Origin: Casuarina equisetifolia
Taxonomy: Eukaryota; Streptophyta; Magnoliopsida; Fagales; Casuarinaceae
Direction of reading: 5' to 3'
DNA length: 64,000 nt
NCBI GenBank assembly: GCA_028551475.1
Contig: CM052362.1
Coordinates: 15,802,521-15,866,520 of the forward strand
How positions within the stretch are numbered: the stretch's first letter is position 1; each line of letters starts with the position of its first letter. Under the pieces are notes generated by a model. It did no database searches. It had not been told where the DNA came from and saw nothing but the letters and a program-made list of their open reading frames with translations. Both the position numbers and the translations under genes were made by a program. Of the stretch, positions 24,901-36,925 are shown piece after piece.

Positions 24901-26017
24901 GTACAGTATTTTCTTGTTAGTTTAAGTTAATGATATTATTTTCACAGGCTCACCAACTATGCCCTTATCAAAACTCCTAAATATGCACCAATTTGAATTT
25001 GCAATCAAAGATCTTAGTACTCTTCACTATTTTTAGGGGTCCAAGTCCAACAATGCCAGAAATGTATTTCTCTTCATCAAGGGAAATTTGGCTTGGACAT
25101 CATTTCCCATACCAAAATGACTATAGCCCATGCTACAAGAGTCAAGCTAAGGTAATAACTACATAAAAGCTTTTTGTATAGATAGAAACTTCTGCACCTC
25201 TACGGACATAAGCTACATTAAAGTTAGGTATTTTAGTGTTTTGATGTGCGCCTATAATGTTAGAGTTTTGCGTTCTTGGGATGTACCAAAGTTTAAGTTT
25301 AGAGAGATTAATGATTTTGACTTTTGTATCTTGAAGATGGAGACTAAAAATTATCTATGGTTGAAAATCAGTTGTGTAATTCATAAGTAAAGAAACCAAA
25401 AAGGATGAAAGATGCAAAATAAGTCTTTCTTAATGAATAAACATATAAGATATCAATTGATGCTTATTCACAATGCTACTGTTTTTTTTTTTTTTTAGAC
25501 TCGCGCACTCGAGGAGGGGGACGGGAGATTCAAACCCATTGACCAGTAAGACTATTGGTCAAGATTTGACTCACTATTGAGCCAGGGCCCCACCCTTACA
25601 ATGCTACCGTCAATATTGAGAAAGAGGACCTTCAATAGGTCTCATAGTAGCCCTCTTAGACATGAAAAGCTCTTCAAATAAAATTTATTTAGGGAGTTCA
25701 ATTAAGGATATAAAATTCCTTTAGTTACTAATCATCCAAAGGAGTTGCTACTTGAGATAGGCATCGCTTAACCGCAAGCCACCATGCTGTATTGCAGCAA
25801 TCTTGTTGTTGAAAGGCTTACGACGAAGCCATCTTTCCACAACAGAATGAAGCATGAGGAAATAGATTTTCACTTCGTCTGCAAAAAAGTGTCCTTGAAT
25901 CTGCTCACCAAGAAACCTACTTCTCGACAAATAGTTGACATTCTTATGAAGCCTCTCTCCAAACCCGGCTTTTCAATGAAAGCTCGGCATTATCCCCATC
26001 TCGAGCTTCAAGGGGAC
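24901..26017 (+). mobile_element. Decayed Ty1/copia retrotransposon D (RT end, RNase H)
   Basis: Bases about 24925-25045 encode the RT block after YVDD (DIIFTGS, then FAIKDLSTLHYF). Bases 25784-26010 encode the end of RNase H (HNRMKHEEIDFHFV, then a degraded DILMKPL). A polypurine tract AAGGGGA lies just before 26018. Stops and gaps break the frame throughout, and a SINE is inserted at 25480-25597. It sits between GDSL copies 2 and 3. Confidence 0.8.
25480..25597 (-). mobile_element. tRNA-derived SINE inside copia element D
   Basis: Read on the minus strand it has an A-box-like TGGCTCAATAGTG, then a B-box-like GGGTTTGAATCTCCC, and ends in a poly(A) run (plus-strand T run 25482-25496). It is flanked by a perfect 10-base target-site duplication ACAATGCTAC at 25470-25479 and 25598-25607. 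The duplicated site lies in the copia remnant, so the insertion is younger than that element. Confidence 0.85.
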
Positions 26018-26399
26018 TGTAAACGAAACCTGTCAAGACGAGCTGCATGAACAACAACGCAATGACACTCATGCTAGTAGCTCAGAACAACATTGTTCTC
26101 CTAACAACAGCATCAGTGCCGGATCACACTAAACGAACTCATCTTCCACCGCAGCCTGCCAGGTCACTTCAAAACCACCTGATTCTGGAACATCTTCTCT
26201 CAACTTTACGTTACGAAGACCGCTCTCGGAGTCACGTAGCTTGTAGCAATATAGGTAGGGTAAACAGACGACTCTCCTCATCTGTACACAATATAAAAGG
26301 GGCCCATGGCCTCAGTATATTTATCATGTTGTAGGTTTCAAAGCGTAGTAATAGAAGGCACTTAAAAGAGTGTTCTGCTCACTCTCGTTTTTCTTCCAG
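26018..26399 (+). repeat. Probable 3' LTR of copia element D
   Basis: Begins TGTAAACG immediately after the polypurine tract. A TATA-like ATATAAAAGG is at about 26290, as expected inside an LTR. The right end (a CA near 26398) is a guess because the other LTR is not visible. Confidence 0.5.
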
Positions 26400-27190
26400 A
26401 ACGACATAACTCAAAGATGGTTAGAGATAGCCCTAAGGCAAAATTGCAACTATTTACAAATAATAGAAGCCGTTCACCTCGTATATACATTTTGTGAAAC
26501 AATGAAACAAAAGAGACAGTGGTATTGGGCCAATAATGGGCCTTTACAAAGCAGACTAATGAACTATCAGACCCAATACAAATCATTATTTTGATATGAT
26601 GATTCATATTTTACTGTATGTAATCCCCTTGATAGTCCTAATCATCATTTTAAATTATCATATGGGCCTAGAATATATAATCTTTGTGTTGTTTTGATTT
26701 AGTTCCCGAAATAGTGAACTCAGCCTAGTTGGGGAGGAACATATGGTCCCATTTCTATGAACGGATTTTCCGAGATTTTTGGAATGAATGATAAAGCAGT
26801 CTGGCCAGCTTGCCTAAGCGCTGCTATAACCCCCACAAGCGATTAATTTGAAATTATTTTTGAAGTGTTAGAACCACTTAATCTTTTAGGGCTCAAGTTC
26901 TTCCTCTAGATTGTCTTCTTATAAGAATTTCTTGGGCTATCATTCTCTCCCCTCGTTGTTATGAAACCTTTTCTACAGGGTCCCCATTGATGAAGTTACT
27001 TCATCGCTATTCCAACAGAATAAATGTTAAACAGGTTCAGTCAAGAACCTTATTCAAGAGGAAAGAATATTGAGTACGTTTTTTGTTAGAACAACATCTA
27101 GAGCCAAAAGTTTGACCTTGTTCAAACTTAATTATATGTTTATCAGTCGTAACAAAAAATCAACTACCAAGAATTTGTCGTAGAAATAGA
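26400..27190. other. Intergenic DNA, no gene recognised
   Basis: No open frame with a recognisable domain. The short overlapping frames at 26362-26607 on both strands show nothing family-like. Confidence 0.45.
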
Positions 27191-27609
27191 AAAGAATCCA
27201 TTAATCACGACATCTAGCACATCCCTAATAACAACCTGATATTGAAGAAATTAACAGATTGTACTACATACCTGCGTCTATCGAAATTCAGACAAATTGG
27301 AGTTTGTTATAGCTCGCAATGAATATTCTTGGGGTACATCAAATGTTATGTGGTCTTTCCGTTGGCTTTATTTCACTAGTAATACCAATCACTAATGAAC
27401 TAAATCCCAAATCTCCCACTAAGTTATTACAACTATCTTGAATGTTTGCCCAGGTTGGTAGCTCAAGTGGAGCTACTTGGGGCGGGGCGCTCAGCCTAAA
27501 TGGCTGAGATTCGAGACACCCCATTCAAAATCTCCTTCACCTAACTCAAATTGTTAAAAAAAAAAAAAAAGGAACCTCCTCTTGAATGCTTCTCGTTAGA
27601 GTCACCGGA
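27191..27609 (-). repeat. Duplicated 3' flank of GDSL copy 3
   Basis: Matches the 3' flank of copy 2 (the GATATTGAAGAAATTAACA anchor at 27239) and of copy 1 (GGGTACATCAAAT at 27334). It is interrupted by a SINE that the other two copies lack. Confidence 0.65.
27445..27579 (+). mobile_element. tRNA-derived SINE in the GDSL copy 3 flank
   Basis: Plus-strand element with A-box-like TAGCTCAAGTGG near 27460 and B-box-like GAGATTCGAGACACC near 27505, ending in a run of about 15 A (27556-27570) plus nine bases. A 9-base target-site duplication TCTTGAATG flanks it at 27436-27444 and 27580-27588. It is absent at the corresponding place beside copies 1 and 2. Confidence 0.85.
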
Positions 27610-29384
27610 TCATAATGCAACGAGTCGCCTAATGTTCATTGGTGTAATATCGTTGGAGTCGCCATCCAAGAGACGCCTAGCAATGATGAAATTTGCAGCC
27701 TCAGAAGGATGGAATGGATCCCAGAACACATATTTCGATCTGTCCTTACAAACTTTTGATGGAGGAGTACATGGGAGCAAACCGCCAAAGCGACCAGCAA
27801 GATGGCAGCAAGCCGAATTCGCATTCTCAAAACCTTTTAAATAGAAAAAGGAAGATCTTTTTTTGGATATTTCACATAAAGTCAAGGTATACCAAAGTAA
27901 ACTTGCATTAAAAGCTGCAGCATCATACCGTATGATATGGAGTTGTTCAGTATATCTTCTACAATGTGATAAACATCGGCGTAGACAAACATTGATCCGT
28001 GCAGATTAGTGGTTAGGTCGGGGACGAGGCTTCTCAGCTTTGTGTTAAATAGCTGAGCCATTTGATTCGAAAAAATCACACAATTGTCCCCCGCATCTGG
28101 ATTTGTATCCCTCTGACATGGTATACACCCAATGGGTCCTATATTTGTCACAACAATCTTTCGAGCCCCCAACTTATAGAGTCTCTGGTAACAAAGTAAA
28201 ATGTATTGGGAGTATGTCTCAGCAGAACTATTACAGTAGAAACGTGACATAAAAATGACAGATTTCTAAAGTCTTACAGTTAGTTGTTGTCTGTACTTGG
28301 AAATCATGGTGCCCGCAAACATTTCCGGGGAAACCAGCTTCCGTTCGGGAATTGAGATCACAGGTGCCAGGTAGTTGTCGATTAAATCGTTTGAGCCAAT
28401 TGTAACTGAGAACAAAGCCGCCCCAAGCAACTTTCGTGCTGCAGGAGCACCGAGCCGGGAGATTATTTCTTGCCTGGTGTTTGCAAAATTATCTATCTGG
28501 GCGTCCAAGTTGATTCTGCCTCCCTATGCAGCACGGACAAGTTTACTTAGTACATGAATATAGATAGCTGTACATTTAAGAGAATGAAGTTTACTGCAAT
28601 GCCGTCTTGAACTCTACATTTAACGAGGATAGGATAACAGTGACCCACTAACTCCGTCGAACTGCCTAGGAGAATAGCACGATAAATATACATTGACATT
28701 GAAATATTCAAAACCAAGTGATTTACATACATGGAATTTTAACTGTGCTTCAACAGAAATGAAAGTCCCAAATGGAATCACAGCAATAGATAAGCAAAGA
28801 AAAAGAAAAAGCTTTATTACTGGAGCAGAAACTCACGAAAATATCTCCTGTGCGATTAAGAATTCCGCTTCCACCAGAAGCGTAATTAACACCTTTCAGA
28901 ACCATGGGTCCTGTAGTAGTTGGAGCCAGGTAAGCAGGAGTGAAGTCTCTAAGTCCCAATTCCTGACCTGGTGAGGAAGTTTTGGTGAAGAAAAAATATG
29001 CTTTGCTATGAGAATTCACATGGTAATGGCATTTCCAGTAGCTTATTAGAAGTTGAAAGTACGCTTCATGCACATCCACACTGTAATCTACTCTGCCAGT
29101 AACTTAATGGAAGTAGTGGAGAATCTGTACTTGCCTATCATGTCGACGATAGTTCTTCCATTTGTAAATCGTCCTGTCGGCATTCCAAAATCCATCCCAT
29201 TCGGAGTACAATCCGCCTTGGATATTGTAACAAGGTAGTTATTGTTTCCCGCATCAACCAATGAGTCCCCGAAAACAAAACTAGCGGGAAGACTCTCCGC
29301 AAAGCCGATCCCTAAGAGGAGTGAAACTGTCCAAGAACCAAAGACAATCTCGGCTATGAGATGTCTATCCAAGAAGAAACCCAT
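27610..29384 (-). CDS. GDSL esterase/lipase, copy 3
   Basis: Five exons on the minus strand: 29135-29384, 28837-28967, 28278-28523, 27929-28184, 27610-27833; 368 residues. Hydrophobic signal peptide after MGFFLDRH. Block I FVFGDSLVDAGNNN, the NYASGG glycine, the IGSND asparagine and block V WDPFHPSEAAN (Asp333, His336) make a complete SGNH catalytic set. It is closest to copy 2 by eye: same exon lengths, same ISIPERKLVSPE stretch in exon 3. Intron 1 uses a GC donor (TAG|GCAAGT), as in the sisters. Exon 1 is open upstream of the chosen ATG with no stop for about 45 codons, but the MGFF start is the one shared with copies 1 and 2. Predicted secreted ester hydrolase; substrate unknown. Confidence 0.93.
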
Positions 29385-31900
29385 GACAAGCAATCTAATT
29401 CTCTTTTGAGTGTTAAAGTTGCTGGGCTCTTGCTTTATCCGATAACTGCACCAACAATTTATAAGAAGCAACAGAAGAAACTGAATGAAAAAATAATGAT
29501 AAAAACCCAGTTGGATGGCCAATCGAAAAGGGAAAGGATATTGTTTAGGAGCTGATCATTCAAATGAATCTGACTGACGTAGAGAAAGGCTAACTTTAAC
29601 CTCTAAGGCGGCGAACTACGAAATAAATACTTATCACCCCAGGGACAGGAAGAAAGATCGACCACAATCACTTAAAGATGAAAATGCGACCAGAAAACAG
29701 CCAAGGGAAGTCATAATGAGCCTTTTCATATCGATGGCTCTTCATATTTTGTTAAGACGTTGGGGAACACAGTCTTATATAAATATTACTCGAGTTACTA
29801 GAGAAAAGAAAAAGATATCCCGATTCCCACAAGCTCCCAAGTACGGCAAAAAGTTTGCCAGTTTAGAGAACATGAAGTGTGGAAAAATGCCTGCACATGT
29901 TGTTAACCATTCCGTGTAAACTACGAATTGAGGCAATGGGAACCAGCTGAACCTATGCCTGTTACCAGTATTTTCTTTTTTAATTTTAACACATGCGTCA
30001 AATTTGACATTAAAAAATGTCATACCCTACCCATTTACCATTAAATTAACAAGCGATCGACAAAGTAATATCGGCATAGGTTTTAATCCCCCATTAAACA
30101 CTTTGTTTCTTTTTTTTAACTAGACACTTTTAGATCTCCCAGCTGTCAACTGACCTAATGGCTGCTAGGGTTTCAAACCCTGGAGATACATGTTAGCAAT
30201 TTAATGCACTCAGCTTCCTTAATATAGTAAGCCTTACCAGAAGTAAATAACGACTTTTTCCCTGCCATTTCGTCTCACTACTTTCTCATGCACTACAGGG
30301 AAGATGACAGCTCGTGAAGCAAGCAGCATTTATGACGGTGCCCTGCACGCAAACGGGTTAGTTGGGTCTCTTCCAGTTTGTTGCCTCCAAATGCTCCTCA
30401 TCCCATGGCCATAATGGCTCTGCCAATCAATTAATGAATCTTCAAAGCGTATGAGGGGGGAAAAAAAAAGGAAAGAATATGAGGGGGACCTTCTAGGTTT
30501 GAAAGGAAATTTGGGAGTTTATTTCCTCGAATAAATGCATGCCAACCTGTTTGGACCCCACTTCTTTGAATTATTAGAATCAGTGAGTAAAGTTTCCCGG
30601 GTATGTTTGGTCATAGGCCACAAACTTCGGGTCCAATTTCTGGGGGTAATGGGAGGGAAGGTGAGGTCTCACAACTTTCGGCAAATAAAACATTAAAGGA
30701 TAACAAGACTAAATTAAATTTGATGTCCAAGACTTTCAGCGCTGTTTAGGTTTCTTTTCTCTTTTTTTTTTAATAATTAAATGAATTATATTTTTAGGAA
30801 GTAACTATATATGATAAGACTAGAAGTATATCCTTAGGTTAAGACCATATATAATATCAAATCAAATAAGAAATAGTTTTATCTAATCTTTAAGCACACT
30901 GAATATATATATTTTAAATTGTTTTGAGTATCTTTGTTAAATTGAAAAATCTCTCTATAATAAACTTCTTAATAGCTTCAAGAATAACATTTTCAAAACT
31001 AGCAATATATTTAAAAATTCTATCATTTATGTCTTCTAAAAAGCATAAAAAAAAAAGTAAGACGAACATGGATTTAGCAATACTTGCCTTGAAACTATTT
31101 CTTTTCAAATGGTAAAAAAGTCAATTAATTCTTTTATTCCATGATAAACAAAATAGTGTCATACATTAAGAATAGTTTCTAGATTTTTCCATATTAATGT
31201 AGAGTATATACACCATGTGAAGACGTGATCTCTAGACTTGTTTGATGCATAGCACAAAGAACTAAAGTCTATCTCTTCTTGCTAACTGATCTTGTATAGT
31301 TAAACATTATATAAGAAATTGTAAACTTGAATCATATAATTTAATAATCAATTCATTTTAAAGTTTTAAGTAGCAATAACTTTCCAAAAAAACTTAATTG
31401 AGTACCTTCAATTAGTTGAAACAGTCTACACAAATTTATTTTTATTATATATTTAATTTGAACAAATTATTGATATTACTTGTAACTGCCTAGTTGTCTA
31501 CAAACGTTCAAATGGCATCCAGTATCTAAATCCAGCGGGCCTCATATCTGACAACGGAGTGATTGCCAACTAATAAATATTAGAAGCCGCATCGTACGAA
31601 GCCAGACCTGTTTGAACGTCTTAAATTTTGGTCACTTGAATTAGGTAACTGGCACTGCCCAACATTTATTTCTGGGATACATGCCATTTACTTGACTAGT
31701 AATTTTCCAAGACTCCGCTGGCATCTCTGAAATCGCGGAACTTTTATTAACAGCTCAATATCGCAAGATTTGCGGCATGTTCAGCAACCATCGACTGTAA
31801 GAGCTTTAGTTAGATGAACTGGAGCCAGAACTTTAGATCAAGGAAGACAAATGAATACGCTCATGGCGCCCAGCGAAGGACTGATTTAGAAGTTCCGTTC
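29385..31900 (-). repeat. Duplicated 5' flank of GDSL copy 3
   Basis: Colinear with the upstream DNA of copy 2 out to about 31900, with a TATA-like TTATAAAT about 75 bases before the ATG. A stretch at about 30750-31490 is extra AT-rich DNA missing from copy 2, so it is probably a later insertion. No protein-coding gene is supported here. Confidence 0.6.
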
Positions 31901-34580
31901 TTCAAGCTTGAAAAACACGGTGGGTGCTTCTCTTTTTGTCCATTGTGCCTAAGAAATTAGGAAAATAAGGTTAACGGATGAATCACAAACTTTATGTCCC
32001 ATATTCACGCAAAAGGAGAATGAGGATTCTATGCTTCTCAGAAGAGATACAGATCTGGAGGAGATTTTCGAATGTTATGTAGGGTTTGTCGTAAAGATCC
32101 TCCTGCCTGTCGTCTGAGTTGTAAGATCTCAGCAAACATTCAAATTTTGGCGATGATCTCAATGAAGCTTGTTAGTTACTAAAAGCTCTAAATGTCTTTG
32201 GAATGATTTTTGAACTGTTCATTACAAGGACATTAAGCGCCAGTCTCGGGAGATTATTTCCTTTGGTCTCCTCGAAAGTACCTACTTTTGTTTACTCCGG
32301 AAGAGATGCACAATCGTAATTGGGGTTACAATATATCCCAAATTTGGATAAGAAGTAAAAAGAGCAAGAAGAAAAGCATGTCTGCAATTATGGGACTTCA
32401 GAAAGTAGGTTCTTTTACGTGCGCTCTTCGGATTTTGAGGAGATAAGTTATTTTATCCGAATCGCGAGCCTCGAGGGTCATCTACTAACTTTATGTACTA
32501 CTAATGCCTCCGGTAATAGTTTTTTGGAGTCTGTTCTATGAGTATTCTAAGAAAAGTATTTACTTGCAAAATAAATAGAGAACTTGATGTTCACTCTGAT
32601 TCCACTTGACTGACATCAATTTTCACTAGATCGTTGCTCCATAATTATTCAAGAAAGAAGCTAAATGACAGATAAAAAGTTTTCATGCGTCGCGCGATAT
32701 TTGTTACGACTATCTTTTGAAACTACGCTGGTTAAAAGTAAACTATTTTGAGAAGTTCGCATAAAGGCAATCGAGTGCTGACAAGGGCACAGGTGGGTAA
32801 AGGTGTTTTTTGGGAAGAAACTTTCGGTGGGAAGGTTTTCAGTCTATTAATGGCTAGTGAAGTGAAGGGATGCATGCTAGCAGGCTGTCATTGGTCAGGG
32901 CCATGCCCTGTTTCTGTAATCATGTATTTTTATTTCTATAACGTACGCCCCATGCTTGGATAGGAGAATCATTAGAATGTGAATGTTCGTATCAAAATTT
33001 TAAGATATTATATAAAAAAATTTCATTATTTATAAATTTAAAAGTTATTTAACATTTTCTCTTATATACATGTTGATAAAAAGTATTGCCTAAATCTCAA
33101 CTTTTGGATGTAAAAGATTACAAAATAAATATTCATTATTGACTTTGGTATTATATTAGAATGTGATGGTTTATCCCAAAATCTTAAGATATTAAGTAAA
33201 AAAATTTCATTACTTATAAACTTAAAAGTTTATTTTCATGTTTTCAATATAAGACAATACTAATTTTTAATAAGAATGGAAAGCTTGGTTACACCAATAG
33301 TTGGGAAACTATTAATGAAGGGCAGACTTTAAACCCAAAAATCAGTTGTAGAGGTCAACTTCCTCAAATAGAGCTAAAAGGTTCCTCATCGATCATCATA
33401 GGTTGACTGGGGAAGAAGTTTGTCAACTTATTTCAAGTCCATTATCTTGTTAACCATCCAGTTATTTGGGAAGTCATGCATGAGCATAACAATATTATAT
33501 ATAAGCTTTACCAATTTCTTTTTTAAGTAACGTGGGACTAAACATTTACATTATCAATAAATATTGTCAGCGAGATGAACAACACATGTTAAGGCACACA
33601 AACTTCATAAAAGACTTTGCATAAGGTTGGTTTGAGCAAGACTTTGCGCCATTTTGAGGCAACGCTGGTTAAAGTGAAGTCACATCCTTTTCCCTTACGT
33701 CTACCTCACATTTTGGAAGTCCTAATGAGAACCAAATTAAAATAGTTGACATGTCTGTAAACTCGGTATAATGCGATAAACTTCTGAAGTAGACAACTGA
33801 AAGAATACAAAAAATTGAGATTTATATTATTGGACTCTCTCATTATCTTGGTGAAACAATCTTACAACTCTTAGGGATACTATAAAAGTTGGGGAATCAT
33901 ATTAAATTCTAATATTTTGGTTTTTGGAGAATCACGTTTGGGGAAGGATGAGTGGTTTGTAGAGAATCTCAGAAGCAGCCATCGTCGTAGCCCATGACAT
34001 TATGACATATATGAGGGCAATAAAAAGGAACATGCTTATTTAATGGAACATACTTTTACGAATCCCATATATATATATATATATATATATAGGAAATTAA
34101 AAGTGTAATAATAGACGAAAGAATGAAGTTTAGTGGGTCCTATGTTTCTAGAAAAATCGGAAAGGTAACCATTATTGTATTTCTTTTAATAAGTCAAACA
34201 TTGTTGAGAATAAAATATATTAAATGCAGGACATTTGAGGTTTAATGATAAAGGAAAATTTAAGGACCATAAACAGTGGATTCCATGTTTTTAATGAAAT
34301 CAAAATAAACATAATTGTTGTGACGACATTATAGCATAATAAAATGAGTAAAACACAAGAATAAGACTCTTAACTACTGTGCCAAAAGCATGAGGACACA
34401 TGCGGATAGGCCGAAAAGTCTTAGGCTAGTAAACCGACGCCGCCACATTCTTAATAATTGTGCCCTATTTATTCCTTTGAAGTAGTAGTTGGTAAAAGAT
34501 ACTAGGGGCCAAAATGTGCAAGTTTTTGGCACTTTAAAGTGTTCGGGTGTTTAACACATATGCATGTGGTTTTGAATGCT
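31901..34580. other. Intergenic DNA with a direct-repeat pair
   Basis: No gene recognised. Bases about 32974-33080 and 33157-33262 are an imperfect direct repeat (shared GAATGTGA, then AAAAAAATTTCATTA-TTATAAA). A pure AT dinucleotide run of about 26 bases lies at 34068-34092. Confidence 0.5.
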
Positions 34581-35300
34581 AAAAGTAAAGTTCATTTAAT
34601 GTCCTACAGGTGAACTCTGTTGGGTACCACAATCATGAAATGGTGGCATGCAAGAATAAAGTTGCAATAATTGGTGGTGGTATTCTTATTCCCAATATTA
34701 ATGGGATATCTATTGGTGGTGGGCAAGAATATTATGATGAAGTTTTGTAAGATGTATTCATCAAAACAGGAGTAAGCCGTGAAGTCTGAGATGAGGTCTT
34801 GAAGGTCAAATCAAACAACTCAACTAAATAAGTTAGTACAAAGAAAGAAAGTTTTACATTCATACGAATTTACCATATTAAAGAAGGAAAGCATGTTGGT
34901 AAGGTTATAAAGTTCAACTACCTGGGAAGGGATTTCAAAAGGAAAAGGTGTTAAATGCATTGATATATTTTCTCTTGTTATGAAATTAATCTCAACTAGA
35001 TTAAGTTTGGAGGTTATGGCTACTACTTGAGCAATTATATGTAAGTTATCTTTGATTGAGAAGGATGTTTACGCTATGCAATCAAAGAGATTTCAAGTAT
35101 TGGGTTAAACTATCATAGCTATTGAGAAAAACTAGTATGGTTTCAATCAATCTTTAAGACACTAAGTTAAAAAGTTCAATGAGTTCATGTGTACTAATGG
35201 CTTCAAAATTTTATCAAAGAATATAATTTTGATCAAGCAACCTAGAAAAGGAAAAGGGGTTGAACTGGGTTTTAATTTGAATTAATTTACTTAAAACTTT
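34581..35300 (+). mobile_element. Very decayed Ty1/copia reverse-transcriptase relic E
   Basis: In shifting frames it keeps the order of copia RT blocks: VIKFNYLGRDF-like text, IFSLVMKLISTRL (from the usual FSPVVKxxSIR) at about 34965-35005, MATT, then a KKFNEFM-like block at about 35168. Many stops. Identification rests on motif order only. Confidence 0.6.
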
Positions 35301-36925
35301 CATCTTGTGTGAAGTCTTTTCTTGTTTGTGAAGAATTTTGAAGTTCATGAAATACTAAGCACAATTTTAACAACAAAAGTAAACATTAAGAGAGCTATAG
35401 CAATTAGTACATCAATGTGTGGCAGATTAGAAGCAAAAGCAAAGTAAAATTGACTCAATTTTAAGTAAAAGACCGTAAAGTAAAAAGACACAAACACAAA
35501 ATTTTGAAGAGAAAAGCAACGCTGACATGTGAGCCCCAATAAAGCAAAAGAAGAAGAGAGAGAAGTCTAGAAAAATAGAGAGATGTAGAAACATGTAAAT
35601 CTCTCTAGATGACTTAAAATTTCTAACGTGTAGAAAGGATAAAATAAAAATGTAGACTGACTTCCAAAGTTGCTGAGCTTTACGATAAATACGGGGCCCC
35701 GCTCCTCTGGAAGTGTCCAAGAGAATGTGGGTAAGTGCAAGAAAGGTAAGAATGAAGTGTACGAAAAGGAAGTGACGAGAGGTGAGGTAACTGCAAGAGG
35801 AGTAAAGAAAAAGTGCTTGTATAGTTGTAAGAAGTTTGTCAAATAGTGTGTATAGCCATATCCTCATTGGGCCTTGTAAAATGTTTTTGTGTTAATAATC
35901 TATATAAGTTATACTTTTGTTCTCCTTTAATTGTTGTACGGTCCCACTTGAGCTTCTACAAATTTTTAAGTAGTTCAACCAACGATTGAAACTGCTGTCT
36001 CCTTGTCAAACCAATTATAGCCTCTTTTTTCACTCAAATCCAAAATGGATTTTCAAGAGAAACTTTATCCCTCTACACAACTAATTTCTCTAATCGAGAA
36101 AAATTACACTTCAATCTCATGCAACTTGCATGCTATAAGTATGCTTAGAACCTTAATTTCTCCATAGAAGTTTAAGATTAAAAATTAGGATTTTCGGATC
36201 AAAGCCCTAATTTGTATCCCATTTATGAAATCAAAAGATTTTCCCTTTAATTAGAATACAAAGATTAGGAAAAATTACAACATTAATAGATGATTTAATT
36301 TATCAAGAGAAAACAAGAGATTGAATCTAATGTAAACATTTCTTACTCACTGCTTCTGCATGGATAGCCTACTTCCTCGAACTAGAAATCATGTTTCACC
36401 ATTTTTGGTGAAACCCAATTCTGGAGTTTCTGCTTCATTTTCTTCTTTCCATGACTCAAAAACCTAGATTGGCATCTTTAGTAAAATGGTGCGTTCGAAG
36501 AAGTAATTTTTACATCAACATGGCGTGCAGCACTTATTAAGACAACTTCCAAAGTTGTTGCAATAGCTCATAAACTAGTGTACAACACTAAATAGGAAAA
36601 CCAGAAAATGTGTTGCAATAAGTGTAGATAGGCATGAACATTTATATATTTTTTAACTCCAATATTTATGATTTGAGTATATCTTTCCCATATCGAATTT
36701 GAGAGTGATGTGTTATAAGCAGTGATATTTCTTTGAAATATGTAATTACATGCCTATATAGAACTCGGAGTAAGATTTTTTGTAACTTGTTTTTGTATTC
36801 TTCTGTTAACATAAAACCTAGTGTGTCTACAATTATCTTATTACATCAAATGGTTTAATTGTAGTTACAGCATCCTTAGATATGTAATTAATTTGAGAAA
36901 GCAACATCTCAAAGTTTACTCCTAG
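35301..36925. other. Intergenic DNA, no gene recognised
   Basis: A 146-codon minus-strand frame (35427-35867) is open but is Phe/Leu/Ser-rich, lacks domains and has no splice context. No supported feature. Confidence 0.45.

Noticed and set aside
25480-25597. Functional tRNA gene
   Set aside because: Boxes A and B are present but no cloverleaf or 3' end is visible; poly(A) tail and target-site duplication show a SINE.
35427-35867. 146-codon minus-strand frame, Phe/Leu-rich with membrane-like runs
   Set aside because: Hydrophobicity follows from T-rich DNA; there is no family match and no gene context.
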